A DNA stretch of 64,000 bases from Ixodes scapularis (GCF_016920785.2 NW_024609846.1:82283816-82347815); one strand, 5' to 3'; shown: positions 1 to 12,976, counted from the stretch's first letter. Notes: generated by a model not told the origin, from the sequence alone. Program-made: numbers and translations.

Positions 1-2119
1 ATGGCAACGAGCACGGACTGGACGCCGCGGTCATCCAAAAGAGACGCTTGGAGTTTCTCATTTTCCTGCCAAGAGTACTCCAAGAGTACGGAAGAGCTCG
101 TGCAGTCATTTGAAGCTCGGATTGGAACGGGTGTCCCTGCAGTGTCCGCAATCCTCAGCGTGTGATCTACCAAAAGTATCTATCGAGGAATAACGCAGAT
201 AACGGTCGTGACGATCAAGACGCAACATCTTCCACGAATGAGGGTATGGTTGTGCGCTGGCATATCCCTTGTGTTTCTCCTCAGAGGGGCCGTGCAAAAG
301 TATTGGGTTGGGCTGGTTCTTGCTGCACGGAAGCAGATACTGGCGCTAGTGTGACCCGAGTGTTACACTAGACACAACAGGGGCACAAAAGCTTCTTTTC
401 ATGGTGACAATTTGAAAACGTACTATTACTCTCAGTTTGTTCTTTGCGAAAATTTGTGACGTGCTGAGCGCTACATCAAGAAGTCGTTATTCGGTTGCCG
501 ATAGGATAACGCTCCCATAGTATAAGACACCGTTCGCGCGTTGCAGATAAGTTTGGTGATCGCTGTACCAGCATACACTCGGTGCGCACCTCCATATTTG
601 ATTTAAAAGTGCAGCCTATCTTAGAACAGGTACCGGAAATACACTGCCCTGCACTTTGCTGCACCGCGCTACTCTTTTCCGTGCAGGTGTAGACATGATG
701 CAGGTAAAGTTTGAATGAGCCCAATGTGTGAAGCTCAGCGTAGGCTTGGCAGATGCCATGTGCTTCGACAACCCAAGCATGTTTCTACGATGAACCTTGG
801 CAGCGAGTAATCGGCACTATATCACGTGATCGCTTGTTCCGGCTTCGAGTTGAAGGGGTGATCCACTGATCCCTATGAGGATTTGCTGGATTGCGCTTCA
901 CTGCTCCACGAATGCAGCCACCGGAAGTTCCAAATGGGCCATCTTGTGCCTGAGTAAATCTGCCCGGTGAAGCGTTGCAGAGGCTGGGCGGCTGCGTGCT
1001 AAAAGACACGTTTTCTGCTCGTTCGCCATAAATAGTAGTTTTTTTTTTTAAGCTTTGTGTAAACGGTCGTAGCTGCCTTTGTTACGATTGTGGCTCCTCT
1101 TTCTTCTGTCCTGTATTTCTGTGCTGTACATTTTATTCATGATGCCTTCAGCGATTGTGTGTCCTCTTTCATCCGGTCCTTGTGAACTCGAGGGCAGGAT
1201 GGTTTAAACATCCTGCCCTCGAGAACTCATGGATTTTTTTTATGAAAGTGCAGCACCACAAGAAAAATGCACAATTCCTTTAACGCGAGTTTTTCAGTAT
1301 GGCAGTGTGATCAAAGGACATACCTTGGCACGCACGGAGTTCTGAATTGTCCAGATATTCTGGCGAATTGCTATCACTGATCATGTATTGCTATCAGTAA
1401 AGAAAAAAAATGTTTGCTTCTATTATGAATTATCAGTCATGGATACGTTAAAAATCTGCTCGACTGAATCCAAATTACTCCTGCCACACGGCAACAGAGA
1501 CAAAGAAACACAATGGTGCAGCAATGGACGGGAGATAAGTTTTCGAACGCCACTTAAGCAAACTCGTTTTTGGCCCGCGAGTGCCGCAAGTTAGAAATAC
1601 AGTCGTCGAAGTAAAGTAAAACGCTGCTACAGGAGCACATGCCCCTTCACGCACGTTGCACTCGGGGAAAAAAATTGTTTTTCTTTCAAATGGTTAACAC
1701 GGTGTCGAATATTGGTTGGTACCCAAGCGTGCGAAGGCACAGAGACGCAGCCCTTCGTCGTCCGTACCAAGGCATGCCCTTTGATCCCGTCGCCTGACCG
1801 CGAGATTTGCGTTCGACCAGTTGTGTCTTTTTTCTGCGGTGCTGCGTTTTGGTAAAACATGTCACGGGCTCTCAAAGGCAGCTATAACAGGGTTTTCAAG
1901 AACATCTTCGGCGAATGACGGCGAACGAGCAGAAAACATCTGTTTCAGCAACCAGCTGCAAAGCTTTGCAAAGCTTCACCGAGCATATCTCTACACAGAG
2001 CCAAGATGGCCGACTCAAAATTTCCGGTGGCCGCACTTGCGCTGCAGCAACTCACGTTATTAGATTAGCTCAGTTACGGAACTGCTCATAGACGTTGCAG
2101 TACTCCGCTCCCTCACCGC
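1..2119. other. No recognisable gene
   Basis: Short open frames occur on both strands but none has a recognisable domain, splice-bounded structure or repeat identity. An ATG opens at base 1 and runs to a stop near 168 (about 55 codons). Its composition is unremarkable and it may be chance. The only clear structure is the hairpin at 1187-1223. Confidence 0.5.
1187..1223. repeat. Perfect 15-bp hairpin
   Basis: CTCGAGGGCAGGATG (1187-1201) is followed by a 7-base loop GTTTAAA and its exact reverse complement (1209-1223). It may be the centre of a decayed foldback MITE. No outer ends or target duplication were found. Confidence 0.8.
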
Positions 2120-2894
2120 CATTGATCTCTAGTGTAGTAGGCTGGATCGCGGATCGAGGGTTGTCTGCTGGGGTCGAGTGGAATCACCGGTAGCCGTCAA
2201 TTGACACCAGCCAATCCGTGGGACCCCATGGGAAAAAATTAGTAAAAACTAAGAAGTGCCGTTTCTCTCGTTTCTAAGCTGTTGTGGGCATTGAAACTTG
2301 TTGTCTGCTTTTCGGGAACCATGCCAAATCGCTTGTGTACAAACATTAAAACTGACAACCCTCGAAGTTCTTATAAATACATGTTTTGTGGCCAAGAGTG
2401 ACTCCGCTGGGTGAAAATGTAGTGCAGCTCAATGAGGCTGTAGAGTTACCTAGAGTTACCGCGGAGTCGGTGGCGGTTTCGATGAGTTAGGTTTAGTAGA
2501 CGACGGAAAGCCGCTGTCTGTCAGGATTGAACTTTTTCGACATTCATCAACGTCTGGGCTTCGCCGACGACGGTCTTATTAACGGCAAGTTCCTTTGTTT
2601 ACTCCACTACGAGAGCAAGCTTGCCTGCTCAGCCATGGCTGCTCAGGCATGTTTGGCTCTTCTAATGTGCGTTCGGACGTTTGGCAAATACCGATTCCAT
2701 CTCCACCCGATAAAATGATCGCAGCACATTATAAAATACTCGCCGTCAAGCACAGCGTACAAGCTTCAATATTCCTACTTTCGTGTGTTTCTCCCATAAA
2801 CTTGCGTGTATTACCCGGAGTCAAGTAGTGGCCACCGGCGGTGCCACTGACGGGCTCCCGATCCGCAATCCAGCCTCTACAACCGAGATCAGTG
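2120..2894. mobile_element. TIR element, about 775 bp, non-coding
   Basis: The left end (2120-2156) and right end (2859-2894) are imperfect inverted copies of about 36 bp that share a GGCTGGATCGCGGATCG-like core. The interior has no recognisable transposase, and no target duplication could be read. Probably a non-autonomous DNA transposon of unknown superfamily. Confidence 0.5.
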
Positions 2895-3405
2895 CTTGCT
2901 CATCACTGCTCTTGCCTCAACTGGTTCGACGCGCCGGACGGCTACTATGGTAACTGGAGCGTGCTTTATGCAACGTTAGTTTTATGGAATACGTGCGCTT
3001 CAAAGCACAGCGTCTAGATGGCGTTCCACCGTGTTCTATGATAGGGTGCCTACATGTCTGTCTGTCTCAGGGTGAAGACATCCATTGTTGTCCTGAATGT
3101 GCCAGCGCGTGACGCTCTCGCGCACTCGGTGCGTGACTTGGGCGGTAAAATGGCGTCCATGCATTAGCCAAAGCTACGCGCTCGAGCTGAGTGACACCGG
3201 AGGGCACGCAGTTCAAAATGCATAAGAAAACGATTGGGCGGAAAAATGACTGAGATGTCACCACTCAAGCAAAAGCGCGCGTGTGTATGCAGGCACTCTA
3301 TTCTATGAAACACACGATTTTGAAACGACAATCTAGATGGCGCTTCAAACGACGAGAGACGGATTGAAGTGAGTGAGGAGGGAGGCGCCCTCCTCCACGG
3401 GAGTG

Positions 3406-3938
3406 CCACAACTCAGAACCGTATATGTAGAGCGGTGGTCGCGAGAAACAAACCTTATAACTGCATTGGAGTAACTCTCGATGACTGAAAATATGGTACA
3501 CGTGATGTTTCAATCACGCTCATCCAAAATGATGGTGGAAGAGTGCGACTAGCGGAACGATCGACATAATACGTACGCCAAACGCCGAGGGCCGGGAATC
3601 TGCCGTCCGAGCGGTCACACTCTGTCCGCGCAAAAGAGAGTTGAGCGGCGCATTCGTTTCTTACATCTTTCTGCATGATCATGATCAAAACAACACGTGC
3701 ACCCTATTTTCAACCACAAACAGTTACTACACTTCACTCTTACGCAATTATTAAAACCATATACGAACATAGACCTTTGATCAGAACTGGTTCTCGCTAC
3801 CACCGTTAGGGGATTCTTTTCGGCTTCTGGTTGGTCAAGAGAGCATGCCAAGCCCTCTTTCCGAGTTTGCCGCACGCCCTAGGTTTGCCTGCGCCTCCCA
3901 TTGACCAAACTCTCTACATATACGGCTCTGCCACAACT
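3406..3938. mobile_element. hAT-type MITE, copy A, with 8-bp target duplication
   Basis: The element occupies 3414-3930 (517 bp). It begins CAGAACCGTATATGTAGAG and ends with the near-exact inverted match CTCTACATATACGGCTCTG. It is flanked by the identical octamer CCACAACT at 3406-3413 and 3931-3938. CAG...CTG ends with an 8-bp duplication are diagnostic of the hAT superfamily. The interior is non-coding. A second, oppositely oriented copy with its own different octamer lies at 31332-33819. Confidence 0.85.
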
Positions 3939-4149
3939 GAGGTAATCTAGAAACGTTGGCAGCGACCAAGCGGAGATGCGCGATCCAGCCAACTGTCATA
4001 AAAATCGTTAACAAAAAGTATGTGTACGTTTATACGGCCGGAAGCTATTCTGCCTCAGTGGGCGTCTGGTGTCTCAGCTGTTGAGCAATTTAGCCAGTGC
4101 GGTACAACCGCTAGCCTGAGGTCTTCAACGTGCACCACGCAGTAGTGAT

Positions 4150-4262
4150 ACACGACCGCACGCCGGTACGATGCTCATCCAGATCAAAACAGGCATGGGT
4201 GGGGATTGAACCCAGAATCCCTGGGAGGTCGTAGATATCTAGTAGAGATCAGTCGGGTGAAC
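4150..4262 (-). repeat. tRNA-related SINE fragment
   Basis: On the minus strand the sequence GGGTTCAATCCCC matches a pol III B box or tRNA T-loop (near 4203-4215). The neighbouring sequence TACGATGCTCAT...CAGATCAAAAC is shared with a second fragment at 10115-10182, so this is a dispersed family. I could not place an intact A box. Confidence 0.5.
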
Positions 4263-5128
4263 GCTGCTCGCCTCTTTCAAATGTTTTCTGCAACTGCCAC
4301 TGCGCGGAGAAAAAATCAAACGCGTGTGTTGTTGTTTATAAAGGGTCGACAATTAAATCTAAGCGTTGTTTACTGAACGCACTCAAGTATTTGTGGGGCC
4401 TCTTTAACCAAACGATAAGAACAATTTTCATAGCATAAAAAAAAAAAAAAAAAAAAAAAGATTTCTGGCGTGAACAGGTTCGCAGTGTCTTTATAATGCG
4501 CCTTTTATCCGGCGACTTTAGCCCCGGACTCGGGCCATCGGCCCAGGAAGCGGCAGGAGGCACAGCGGGGAGGGAGAAGGCGAGGGTACAAAAGCCGCGG
4601 CAGGATTTGCCGTTCTATTTGCGGCCGCAATAGGCGTCGGAGGAGATGGAATTAGGCGCGAGGCGAACCGCTGTCGTCGTCGTCGTCGGGCGGCCAGGTG
4701 GCGTTCGCAGCAGCAGCGCGTCGCTGTCTTCATCGACGAGTGGCCGACCAGTGGTGGCTCGTCGGAGTGCGGGCTGCCTATCGCTTCATGTTATGGTTTC
4801 GCGCGCGAGGGAGAAACAAAAAGAGAACGGGGGGATTGGGGAGGGTTCTGTGATTGGTTCTCATCCACCACAGGTCAGAACAGCCGAGTGGCGCGTATCA
4901 CGTGACCGCGAGAGCCAATCACAGATAATGAGGCCGTAGTGCTGAATTTTTTACGTCATTCGGCTAATACTCGTGCAAAGGATTACAAAAAGAAAAAAAA
5001 AAGACGATGGGACTAGGAAGACGACACGACATATACAACTGTATGAGAAAAGCAGGGCTTTTGAGTCGAGAAACTGACGGAGAGGGGGAGACGAGAGCGT
5101 GCGCGGACGTCCGAACACCGAGGTCTGC
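4263..5128. other. No gene; A-run, GC-rich patch and CCAAT-bearing inverted repeat
   Basis: A poly-A run lies near 4437-4459, followed by a GC-rich patch (about 4500-4790) with a short (GTC)n run. A small inverted repeat TGTGATTGGTTCTC (about 4850) and GAGAGCCAATCACA (about 4909-4922) encloses 45 bp. No exon or domain was recognised. Confidence 0.45.
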
Positions 5129-5527
5129 ACTCTTAAAAAAAAGCCCGTGCGTCTACTTTCCCGAACAACGCTCGAAGAGCCAATCACTACAACTTACGGA
5201 GGCAGCTCAGCGAATGACGATGCCGAAACATCTGTTTAGACCAAAAAACGCAGTCTGAGTTGTGACATTAAGCAATGCAAAACGTCACGCTCCCATTGCT
5301 TAATGTCACAACTCAGACTTGGTGAACAAAAGGTAAGGGCGCAAACGAGCTGGTGGTGGTTAAACATTTCGACAAAAACCCCGAGACTGGGACAGAAAAA
5401 GGGACGGTTTTTTTTGGTGTAAACATATGTTTCGGCACCGTTATTCGCTGAGCTGCCTCCGTATGTTGCGGTGATTGGCTCTCCAAGCATTGTGCGGGAA
5501 ACTAAACGCACAAACTTTTTTTAGAGT
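5129..5527. mobile_element. Foldback MITE family A, copy 1
   Basis: Ends ACTCTTAAAA and TTTTTTAGAGT are inverted. Inside, both arms read inward through CCAATCAC, GGAGGCAGCTCAGCGAATG and CGAAACAT(A/C)TG to a near-perfect central hairpin of GTCTGAGTTGTGACATTAAG and its complement (about 5253-5322). Copies 2 and 3 of the family are at 40979-41277 and 49804-50132, and a diverged half copy is at 29845-29950. This copy has extra sequence in its right arm. Non-coding; the long open frames over it come from the palindrome. Confidence 0.8.
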
Positions 5528-5569
5528 GTGATTGAAAGAATTAGTGGGTGACAAAGTAAAGCAATGGCA

Positions 5570-5775
5570 AGACCAGGGGGGGAAGCTTATGTGGCTTCAG
5601 CCCCCTCCCCCACCCCCTCCCCCGAAATTCAGCCGACCCTATAATATACGCATAAATTTTGACCCCCTCCTCCTTTCCTCCTTCCTTTTGCACCCCAAGT
5701 AATGGACATTCCAGCCACCATAGCCCCCCCCCCCCCCCCCCCCCCCTGAAAACAATTCCTGGCTACGCCACTGGT
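5570..5775. mobile_element. Poly-C MITE of the CAGGGGCGTAGCC family
   Basis: The right end CTGGCTACGCCACTG matches the ends of the better-preserved copies at 57379-57604 and 60899-61065. The left end (CAGGGGGGAAGC) is worn. It shares the internal phrase CGAAATTCAGCCGACCCTAT with those copies and contains a 23-base C run at 5724-5746. No target duplication is readable. Confidence 0.6.
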
Positions 5776-5799
5776 CGGTATAGCAAAAGCTAGCTGCTA

Positions 5800-5900
5800 T
5801 TGTCTCCACTGCCCTCGTCGGACGCGTTAGAATGCGAAACGCCGGCGTCCAGCGTTTTGCTTTCGCATTCGAATACGTTCAGCGAGTACAGTGGAGACAA
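5800..5900. repeat. Nested hairpin
   Basis: Outer arms TTGTCTCCACTG (5800-5811) and CAGTGGAGACAA (5889-5900) are perfect 12-mers. Inner arms AGAATGCGAAACGC and GC(T)TTCGCATTC pair imperfectly inside. Probably a small foldback element lying between two poly-C MITE copies. Confidence 0.6.
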
Positions 5901-6084
5901 GGACAGCCTTTGCCTCCACATAGTATACACCGCTGCCAAGGCTACTGGGGCGAGAACGTGGCTTCATCTACGTTTTCGCCTGTGCGAGAACGCGTGCAGA
6001 TGATCGGCGAAATCAAACCCCATGCTGTCGCCAGCAGATTTGACAGCGTTGTTCAACAAATAAAAAACAGTGAATAGGGTTTCA

Positions 6085-6246
6085 GCTCCTTCCCGACCCC
6101 CCTCCCCCCCCCCTCCCCCGAAATTCAGCCGACCCTATGAATTATGATATACAGATGCACCTTCCTCCCTCTTCCCCCCCCCCGCCCCCCCCCCCCCCCC
6201 CCCCCGGCCAACCACCAACAAAGAAGAAATCCTGCTTACGTCACTG
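6085..6246. mobile_element. Second poly-C MITE copy, CAGGGGCGTAGCC family
   Basis: The internal phrase CGAAATTCAGCCGACCCTAT recurs here with C runs (about 6174-6205, broken by one G), and the right end reads CCTGCTTACGTCACTG. The left end is not visible. This is probably a degraded neighbour of the 5570-5775 copy. Confidence 0.5.
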
Positions 6247-7960
6247 GTGTTGTCGAGTACCTTCCCAACTGTGCCCTTCAATTGGACCCCTTTTCCCTTT
6301 CTCCCTCGTCCATTTCCCCCTCGCGTGTGAAACCACTGGAGGATGTCACATTAAGCGGGCCGCCCCGGTGCAGGCCCGGGTCCCCCACTCTAGCCCAGGC
6401 TGCAGCCTCCCGGCCGTGCCTGGGCGCTCTCCGATCGATGGCAGCGGACCGGTCGATGCGCCGGCGACCAGATAAGGATTCGGCCGCCGGTTTCTCCCGC
6501 CCCCCGTCGCCGGTAAATCACACGCGGACCGACACCACCCCGCGCTCTCACTCCGGAACCTGGCACGTAGTTACATTTAAAAGAGGGACCGGAAATATGT
6601 GCCGCCAATGTATACGGGAGGGACCCCGCCGAATTCGCTGAGGCGACGCCGATGTTGGAAGTTGGCGAGGCCGTTCGCGCATTGAGAGCGATGGTACACT
6701 TTGCAGCGTGAACAAACAGCATCGGAGGGTTGTTTCTGGTTTTCGTTTTTTCGTTTTGAACGTCTTTTTTTTTTCTTTTCTCTAACAGCTGGGACGCACG
6801 GTGGCCGAGAGTTAACGCTACATACTCACTCTCTGGGATGTGATCAATCCAGTGCAGCGTGGGTGCTAAAATAAGTTCTTCGTTGCTCCGTCTGTGCAAT
6901 TTTAAAATGAAAGAAAAAAAGGCGTACTCATGTTCGCTGCGCCGATTGCACACATCACAAAAAAAAACGTTCGATCTATCTATCTATGTAGCTAAGTACT
7001 GTATTGTTTGGAGATTTGTATTCGTCCTTTGTCCCCCTTGTTCCCCTTCTCCAGGCATTATTATCATTAAGTATCGTTGCTCTTTTGTTGCTCATACACT
7101 GACGGAGTGCATTAGTCGAGATTTCGAACGAACGTGTTCCTTTATCTTAATAATTACGCGTTACGTTTGAAGTTGTTCTTAAAGGTATACGGTGGCTGCT
7201 GCGACGCTAGAAAGGGAAGGGTTTGTTTAGTTATTTCTTTACAGATACTACCTTATCTTCATAGGTGTTGTAGGACTGGGATTTCATGTCCGAAATATAA
7301 AGGGAAAAAAATATTTGTCATTGCAACCAACACACAATACAAATACTTACCAACCACTATACAATCTAGTGCATTTGAGCTACATGACTCATACTCTGCG
7401 TGAGGCAAAACCCGGAATGCACCCAGAAATGGGGAAATACATATTTGCGAGTTCGATGAACAACGGGGGAAAAAATAAAGCAAGCACAATCAAACTAGCA
7501 CAATCACAGATGAGATACAGAGAGCAAAAGCAAACGACTGACGGGTGGAAAGAACAAACCCCTGCGTTACTTCTGTTCAGTCTCGCGAGGGGCAATCGTC
7601 AGGAACAATCGATTAAAATGGACATGTAGAATGTACAGGCGCAGCCATGCTGTCCAATTTCGGAGGTGCCTCGGGGCTTCTGAATTGTGACTCAGATACA
7701 GTGCTAGCAGGGATGAGGACAAGAAGGGTACACGTTCATTGGAAAGTCCAACGAATTATTGCAACTCCTTGATTGCTCCGAAAGTAAAGAGGCAGGTTTG
7801 TTGCCAGAAAGTTTGTTTAGCCGGAAAAGCAATGCGTTATCCACGAGCCCTCTTTCCTCCGAGATCAGACTGAATTGTTACGACGCTTCCTTTCAATCAG
7901 CGAGTCGAGCTTAGCGCACCTCGAACAATCCCCCCGGGCTCTCTTTTCCCCGGCATCCGT
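6247..7960. other. No recognisable gene
   Basis: A GC-rich patch near 6330-6650 has long open frames on both strands, which is expected from composition. None shows a domain. The remainder is AT-rich and shows no repeat that I can match elsewhere in the window. Confidence 0.4.
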
Positions 7961-8061
7961 TTAGCCCTTCGTCGCCACCGCGTCTATATTGGCTCCTATC
8001 TTGATCTGCTCGTCGAAGGTTAATTCCGGCACCTCCAGCTGGTCTTTGTATAGCGCCGTCC
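7961..8061 (-). CDS. Candidate terminal exon, unknown protein
   Basis: On the minus strand an open frame runs from a possible AG acceptor (GATATCAG just upstream of 8061) to a TAA at 7963-7961. The peptide contains LEVPELTFDEQIKIGANIDA and ends ATKG. It is charged and shows none of the low complexity seen in nearby frames. There is no polypyrimidine tract worth the name and no neighbouring exon, and I recognise no family. It could equally be chance or a transposon remnant. Confidence 0.2.
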
Positions 8062-11000
8062 CTGATATCACGTGACCAGGTCGACCCCCCCCTGAGGTGT
8101 TTTCTGCGTTCCTGGCACTGCAATGATAGAATGATAACATTCCCCGGGAGGAGACCGACAAAAGCGCCGATTTCCCGGAGGGGTTCCGAAGTATACAGTC
8201 GGCCTTTCGCTAAGGGTCAACTTAATCGTCGTCGCAATCGTCATCATCATTGTCACCATTGTTGATTACGTACCCGATCAACAACCGACGCTCTAGCGAG
8301 TCTCTTCACCATCTGAAGATGTTATAAATTTCTTGGCGAAACCTCTTGTGACTGCTCACGACCGGTCTGCGCGGCAGCACAGCCGAACGTAAGCAGTCAA
8401 AATAAGCTTAAACCGAGTGTTTAAGCACCTCCGGTCGTAAGTAGTCGCAAATATGTGAACCATCCTTTGAAGAACCCATGCTAGCACTCGTAATGCACTG
8501 GCTAAATTTCTCGCCTACAGCGTGTAACCATGTCACCGCAAACCCTGGCAGATGAAACTCACGCTGTCGAAACATCTAAAGACTAATTTGATTTTGTTAT
8601 GCTAAGCGCACGTTTTCCTCCTCACACCCTGAGGGATTACTTTCTTTGCTCGCGGGTATTAAACATCGAGTCGCTGGTAAATCGGCCGGTCGCGCAGTTG
8701 ACACCCCTTAGAAATGATTACACTAGGCATCGCAGAAGGCTACCAGCTGGCAAAAGGCAAAGACAAAATATAGGATGCTCCCATTTTCGTTTGTGACTCT
8801 CGCACGGCAAAAGCAACTGCACCGTGAATGTAGTAGCTGCATACCAAAAGATACTTGTAACTACAACTCAAAGAAAATACCAAGGTGTTTTCTTTCGCAT
8901 AGATTTGGGGATTTGTTTGAAGACCATTTGATCATAATATAATAGCTTGTCTTCAGCGCGAACTTATCACCAGCTGGTGCCTATACGATAAAGGCCGACG
9001 AGCCGTCGGAAAGGAGGTAACTCCCACTCAATTTCTGCTTTTCATTCGAGAAAGAGAAAAGTCTTCCTCCTTTCTGCTTTTTCTTTTCTCCTTCTTTTAT
9101 CCCCTCATCCCTTTCCCCAACTCAGAGTAGCCAACCGAGGCAGGCCGCCTTGGTTAACCTCTCTGTTTTCTCCTCCTGCCCTTACCTTTTTCTTCTTCCT
9201 CCTTTCTGTGGGGAGAGGAGGAGAGAGGAGTGCGAGAGGGAGTAGAGAGGTGGAGAGAAGGAAACGGGGAACCGGTCTTCTGCCTGGCAGAAGACGATTC
9301 AGTAGGTACGCCTTTAAGGTGAAAAATACGAGGAGAAGATACCTAAAAGGTTCAAATCTCAAAGCAGACAGCTGTGGATTAATCAAATCTGAGTTCTGGG
9401 CACACATACTGTTCAATTCACTCATTTAAACCAACTCTGTTATACAAAAAGAAAAAAAGTTTGTGTGCTAACTTTTTGGCAGGAAATGAATACAGCCAAG
9501 TACGGCGAACAATAGAAGGATCCCAGCGAACAACGAAGCTGCAAAATACAATATGAAAAAAAGAAAAGAAAAAAGTGATGCGCACAGGAACGATTCGAGA
9601 AAATGAAACGCCACCCTGCGCGCATTCAAATGTGACACTTTTTGGTCCAATCGTATTTCCATGCTTGGGCATTTGGTCAGATCCTTCTTGTGTTCGCCGT
9701 AATAAACTTTCAAAAGCTCATCAGGCAACATTGGCGGTCGCCATTTGTTGGGCACGAGGCGTGCGATCGTATCCGAGTCATAGCCGAACGTTGCCGCGCA
9801 GCTCTCGTCTCCAGTACATGATCAAAGTATGTATACGTGCCTGCCAAACAATGGCGAATGACTGGAGTAGCAGCTTCTAGATGGCGCGTATGTCTGAAAA
9901 AGATATTTATTGGCTGACTCCCGGGTTCCGCGAGAAAGTGAACTTGCATCATTTTCTCGAAGATCCGAAAAGTCTTTTGTAAGCTAAAGAAAAAAAAAAA
10001 TAACAATACAGATTTGACATTCGGTACATACATGCCAGAGCAAGGCGATGAAATACATGTGACACGTTGTATATGAGAGATTAAGCCAGCGTAGTATAAT
10101 ATGACGATTGTACGAAGCTCATACAGGTCAAAACGCGAAAAAAGTGAAAGTTAGGGTGTTGAACCCAGGATTTCTGGGTTCTTAAAGGCTCGCTTAAGCA
10201 TTTATCTTAGAAATAAAAAAAAGAAAAAGAAAAGGCCAGCACAACAGGGACGAAAGCAATTCAATTGCATGGATAATCTGGAACCGTTGTTTGGATCCGA
10301 CGTCTTCTGCTTGACAGTGCTGCTTACTCGGAGCTTTTTTTTTTTTTTTATCTATTTATCGCAAAGTTTGCCACAGGAACTAAGCTATTGGTTTAACAAA
10401 ATCTGACACGGCAGCTGGCTTCTCAATTGAAGACCATGAAGGGTTGTGTATACGGTAGCCGGGAAAACGCTTTCCGACGGGCGTTACTCGTTGTCTCGGT
10501 TGCTTTGCGGCGTAAAGACCCGATATTTCATATTCTTTCATTTGCAATGCAAATTTAGGAACATATCTATGTACTCGGTGAAATGTTTGTTTTCCTTTCA
10601 AAAGAGTACGCTCTATACCCTCACGTGTTTACATGTGGGACCGGCGTGTTTGCCAAGTGTTCAAAGGGCCGTCGCTCTTGACAATAAATAAACAAATATA
10701 TAAAAGCTTGCCCGTGTCCAACGCAAACATAAAGAGGAAAGTCTTGATGTTTGTTCACGTTGAAAGACCATTTCACTTCCCGAACTCTTTTGTAATTATG
10801 ATATTTTCTCGCGGCATCGAGATTACAAGCTCTCTCTTTGCCCCCTCTTCACGATTATTGGTAAACTGGTTCGATAACGCGCAGAGAGGTGGCGCCCACG
10901 TCGCCGAAAAGAAAATCCGAACAATATGTAAAACAAAAAAGGCGTCAAGAAAAAAGAAAATGAAAAAGAGAGAGAGAGGGGGGTTCGAGCTGCCAACGGA

Positions 11001-11762
11001 GCGCGAGAAATATTTCCTGGTCGATATGAAAGTTGGTGTCTCTCGAATGAAGCTGGTTCTGCCGTCGCCAGCAGTCGGAGAAGTGCACTGTCATCGATCG
11101 TGTGTCACCGCCGAGCCGAGAATCATCCGCTCACGATGATCCAAAGGACCCATTTCTTTTCCCCTTAGGAGAACCCGAGATTTTTTTTTCACCTCTCTTT
11201 TCGTATTCTTCATCCACTTATTTTTACCGAGAGGAAAAGCAACTATTGTGTCACATATCCACACTGACTTGTTGTCGCCACGTTTATTTTTTATTTTTTT
11301 TATTTTTTTTTTTTTTTTTCGTAGCGGAATTTTTGGGATGGAAAGTCAAGGGAAGGAGAAAGAAAGAAAGAAGAGAGCGAAAGCGCGCGGAGGTGGTGGA
11401 AGGTCAGGAGGAAGACGGAAATGACAAAGAGGCACTCGAATTAGAGAAAAGGTTTGAGGTACTTACTCGTGATGTGTAAGACTTTTATTTAGTTTTTTTG
11501 ATTCACGAAGAAATAAAAAAAGCAATGCGAACGTTTGTCTGTATTTACCCGCATTAAACATATATATACGCACTTTTTTTTTCTCTCCGCGTTCGTTGTG
11601 CATTGAGACAAATGTTCGCCGGGCGTCCTACAGCGGTAATAAGATATAAAACAAGAACCGACGCACAAACCTCGTTCCTCAAGAGTGAAAGCTTCTCGTA
11701 TACAGCAGGCATCCAGAGAAGCCGTCGCCCTGCTCACACATCGTACAAGAGAAACACAGTAG
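8062..11762. other. No gene; one SINE fragment
   Basis: No coding domain, TIR pair or array was recognised apart from the SINE fragment at 10115-10182. Several A/T homopolymers are present (for example 9985-9999 and 11284-11320). Confidence 0.4.
10115..10182 (-). repeat. tRNA-related SINE fragment
   Basis: The minus strand carries GGGTTCAACACCC, a B-box-like sequence. The flank TACGAAGCTCATACAGGTCAAAAC matches the fragment at 4150-4262. Only the B-box half is recognisable. Confidence 0.45.
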
Positions 11763-11933
11763 AGAGTTTTAAGGAACCAGTTCTTTTGCACATCCGATAG
11801 GGTACAATGGGCTTTCCGGTACGAACTGCGCAACCGATACCGCAGAAGACTCGCGCATGCGCAGTTCGTACCGGAAGGCCCATTGTACCGTATTGGATGA
11901 GCAAAAAAAAAAAAAAACGGTTCCCTAAAACTC
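11763..11933. mobile_element. Foldback MITE, about 171 bp
   Basis: Outer arms AGAGTTTTAAGGAACC and GGTTCCCTAAAACTCT are inverted. The inner stem GGTACAATGGGC...CCGGTACGAACTGCGC pairs almost perfectly with 11859-11890. An A run interrupts the right arm. No target duplication was identified. Confidence 0.7.
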
Positions 11934-12976
11934 TTTAATGTTTGCACGAAGCGCGTGTTTGGTTCGTGCACACATGTGTGCTTGGAGCATGTGTGCAGAC
12001 TGTCTTTTGTATCATGCATTAGCGGCGTGACCGACGGCCTCTCAGGGTGTATGTGCCACTAAATAAGCTACGCTTCAGAGTAGCGACACTTACTCGTCTT
12101 CTGGCTTAACATCATGGTTGCCAGTTATCTGAAGCTTTATCTGCAATCACAGGAAACGCTTTTCCGTCCTCCGCAGATGTTTAAAAAGTTCGCGACAGAG
12201 CAAAGCAATATTACACGAGCTTCGTAAAATTGAATCTAATGCCGAGGAAGTCGCACTTTTGAATGACGACGATCGTTAGTGGCGTCTGCTCTGCACAAGC
12301 ATCAAGATGGCGGCGCCCACAACAATATTCGCTGAACAGAGTGCCGATACTCTAAGCGTAGCTCATTTAGTGGCTCTATCTCAGGGTATACCGTGCACAT
12401 CGAAATGGATCTCGAACTTGCACCGCACGCATACCGCACGAAGAGAAAGAAGCTGGCGCATTAATTATTCGTTTCCGACCCGAACTGCCTTTAATTAACT
12501 GTGGTCCAGGGCAGGATGGGAAGAACGGCGGGGGAGTCTCTTGGGGATATCCGGCCTCTCCTGCACGCGCTCCTTGCCTTCTGTCGTGCGTTTACTCCAT
12601 GCTCTTGGCTCACGAGAGGACGCTGAAGCGTCATCGAAGGTAAGAAGCTCGTGCTGGACGCGGGACGACTCAATGAACATGCCTGTCGTTGTCCTCCTGT
12701 CGGGGAGTATGACTTTCTTTCTTTTAAACCATGACATTCTTTTAACGGATCCCCCCAATCTCAATATTTTATCCGTCCCACCGTTCGTTGGTGCATGTTC
12801 CGCTAAATTTAGCGGCAATTTGATGCAACGTGACCTCTACAGCCGATATAGATTCCATACTCAATTCGGCGGGGAAATAGATGTCACGTGACCTGACGTC
12901 ACGAGAAATTTTTTTTCGCTCTATATTTAGCGGGTAAATCGACGTCACATGACCTTTCCACCGGGGAAAATTCATA
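11934..12976. other. No recognisable gene
   Basis: Open frames on both strands (for example 12541-12891) contain no recognisable domain. TCACGTGACC motifs recur near 12880-12960 but without an organised structure. Confidence 0.35.

Noticed and set aside
6390..6953. 187-codon minus frame
   Set aside because: Spans a GC-rich patch and a T-rich tract with no domain and no splice signals.
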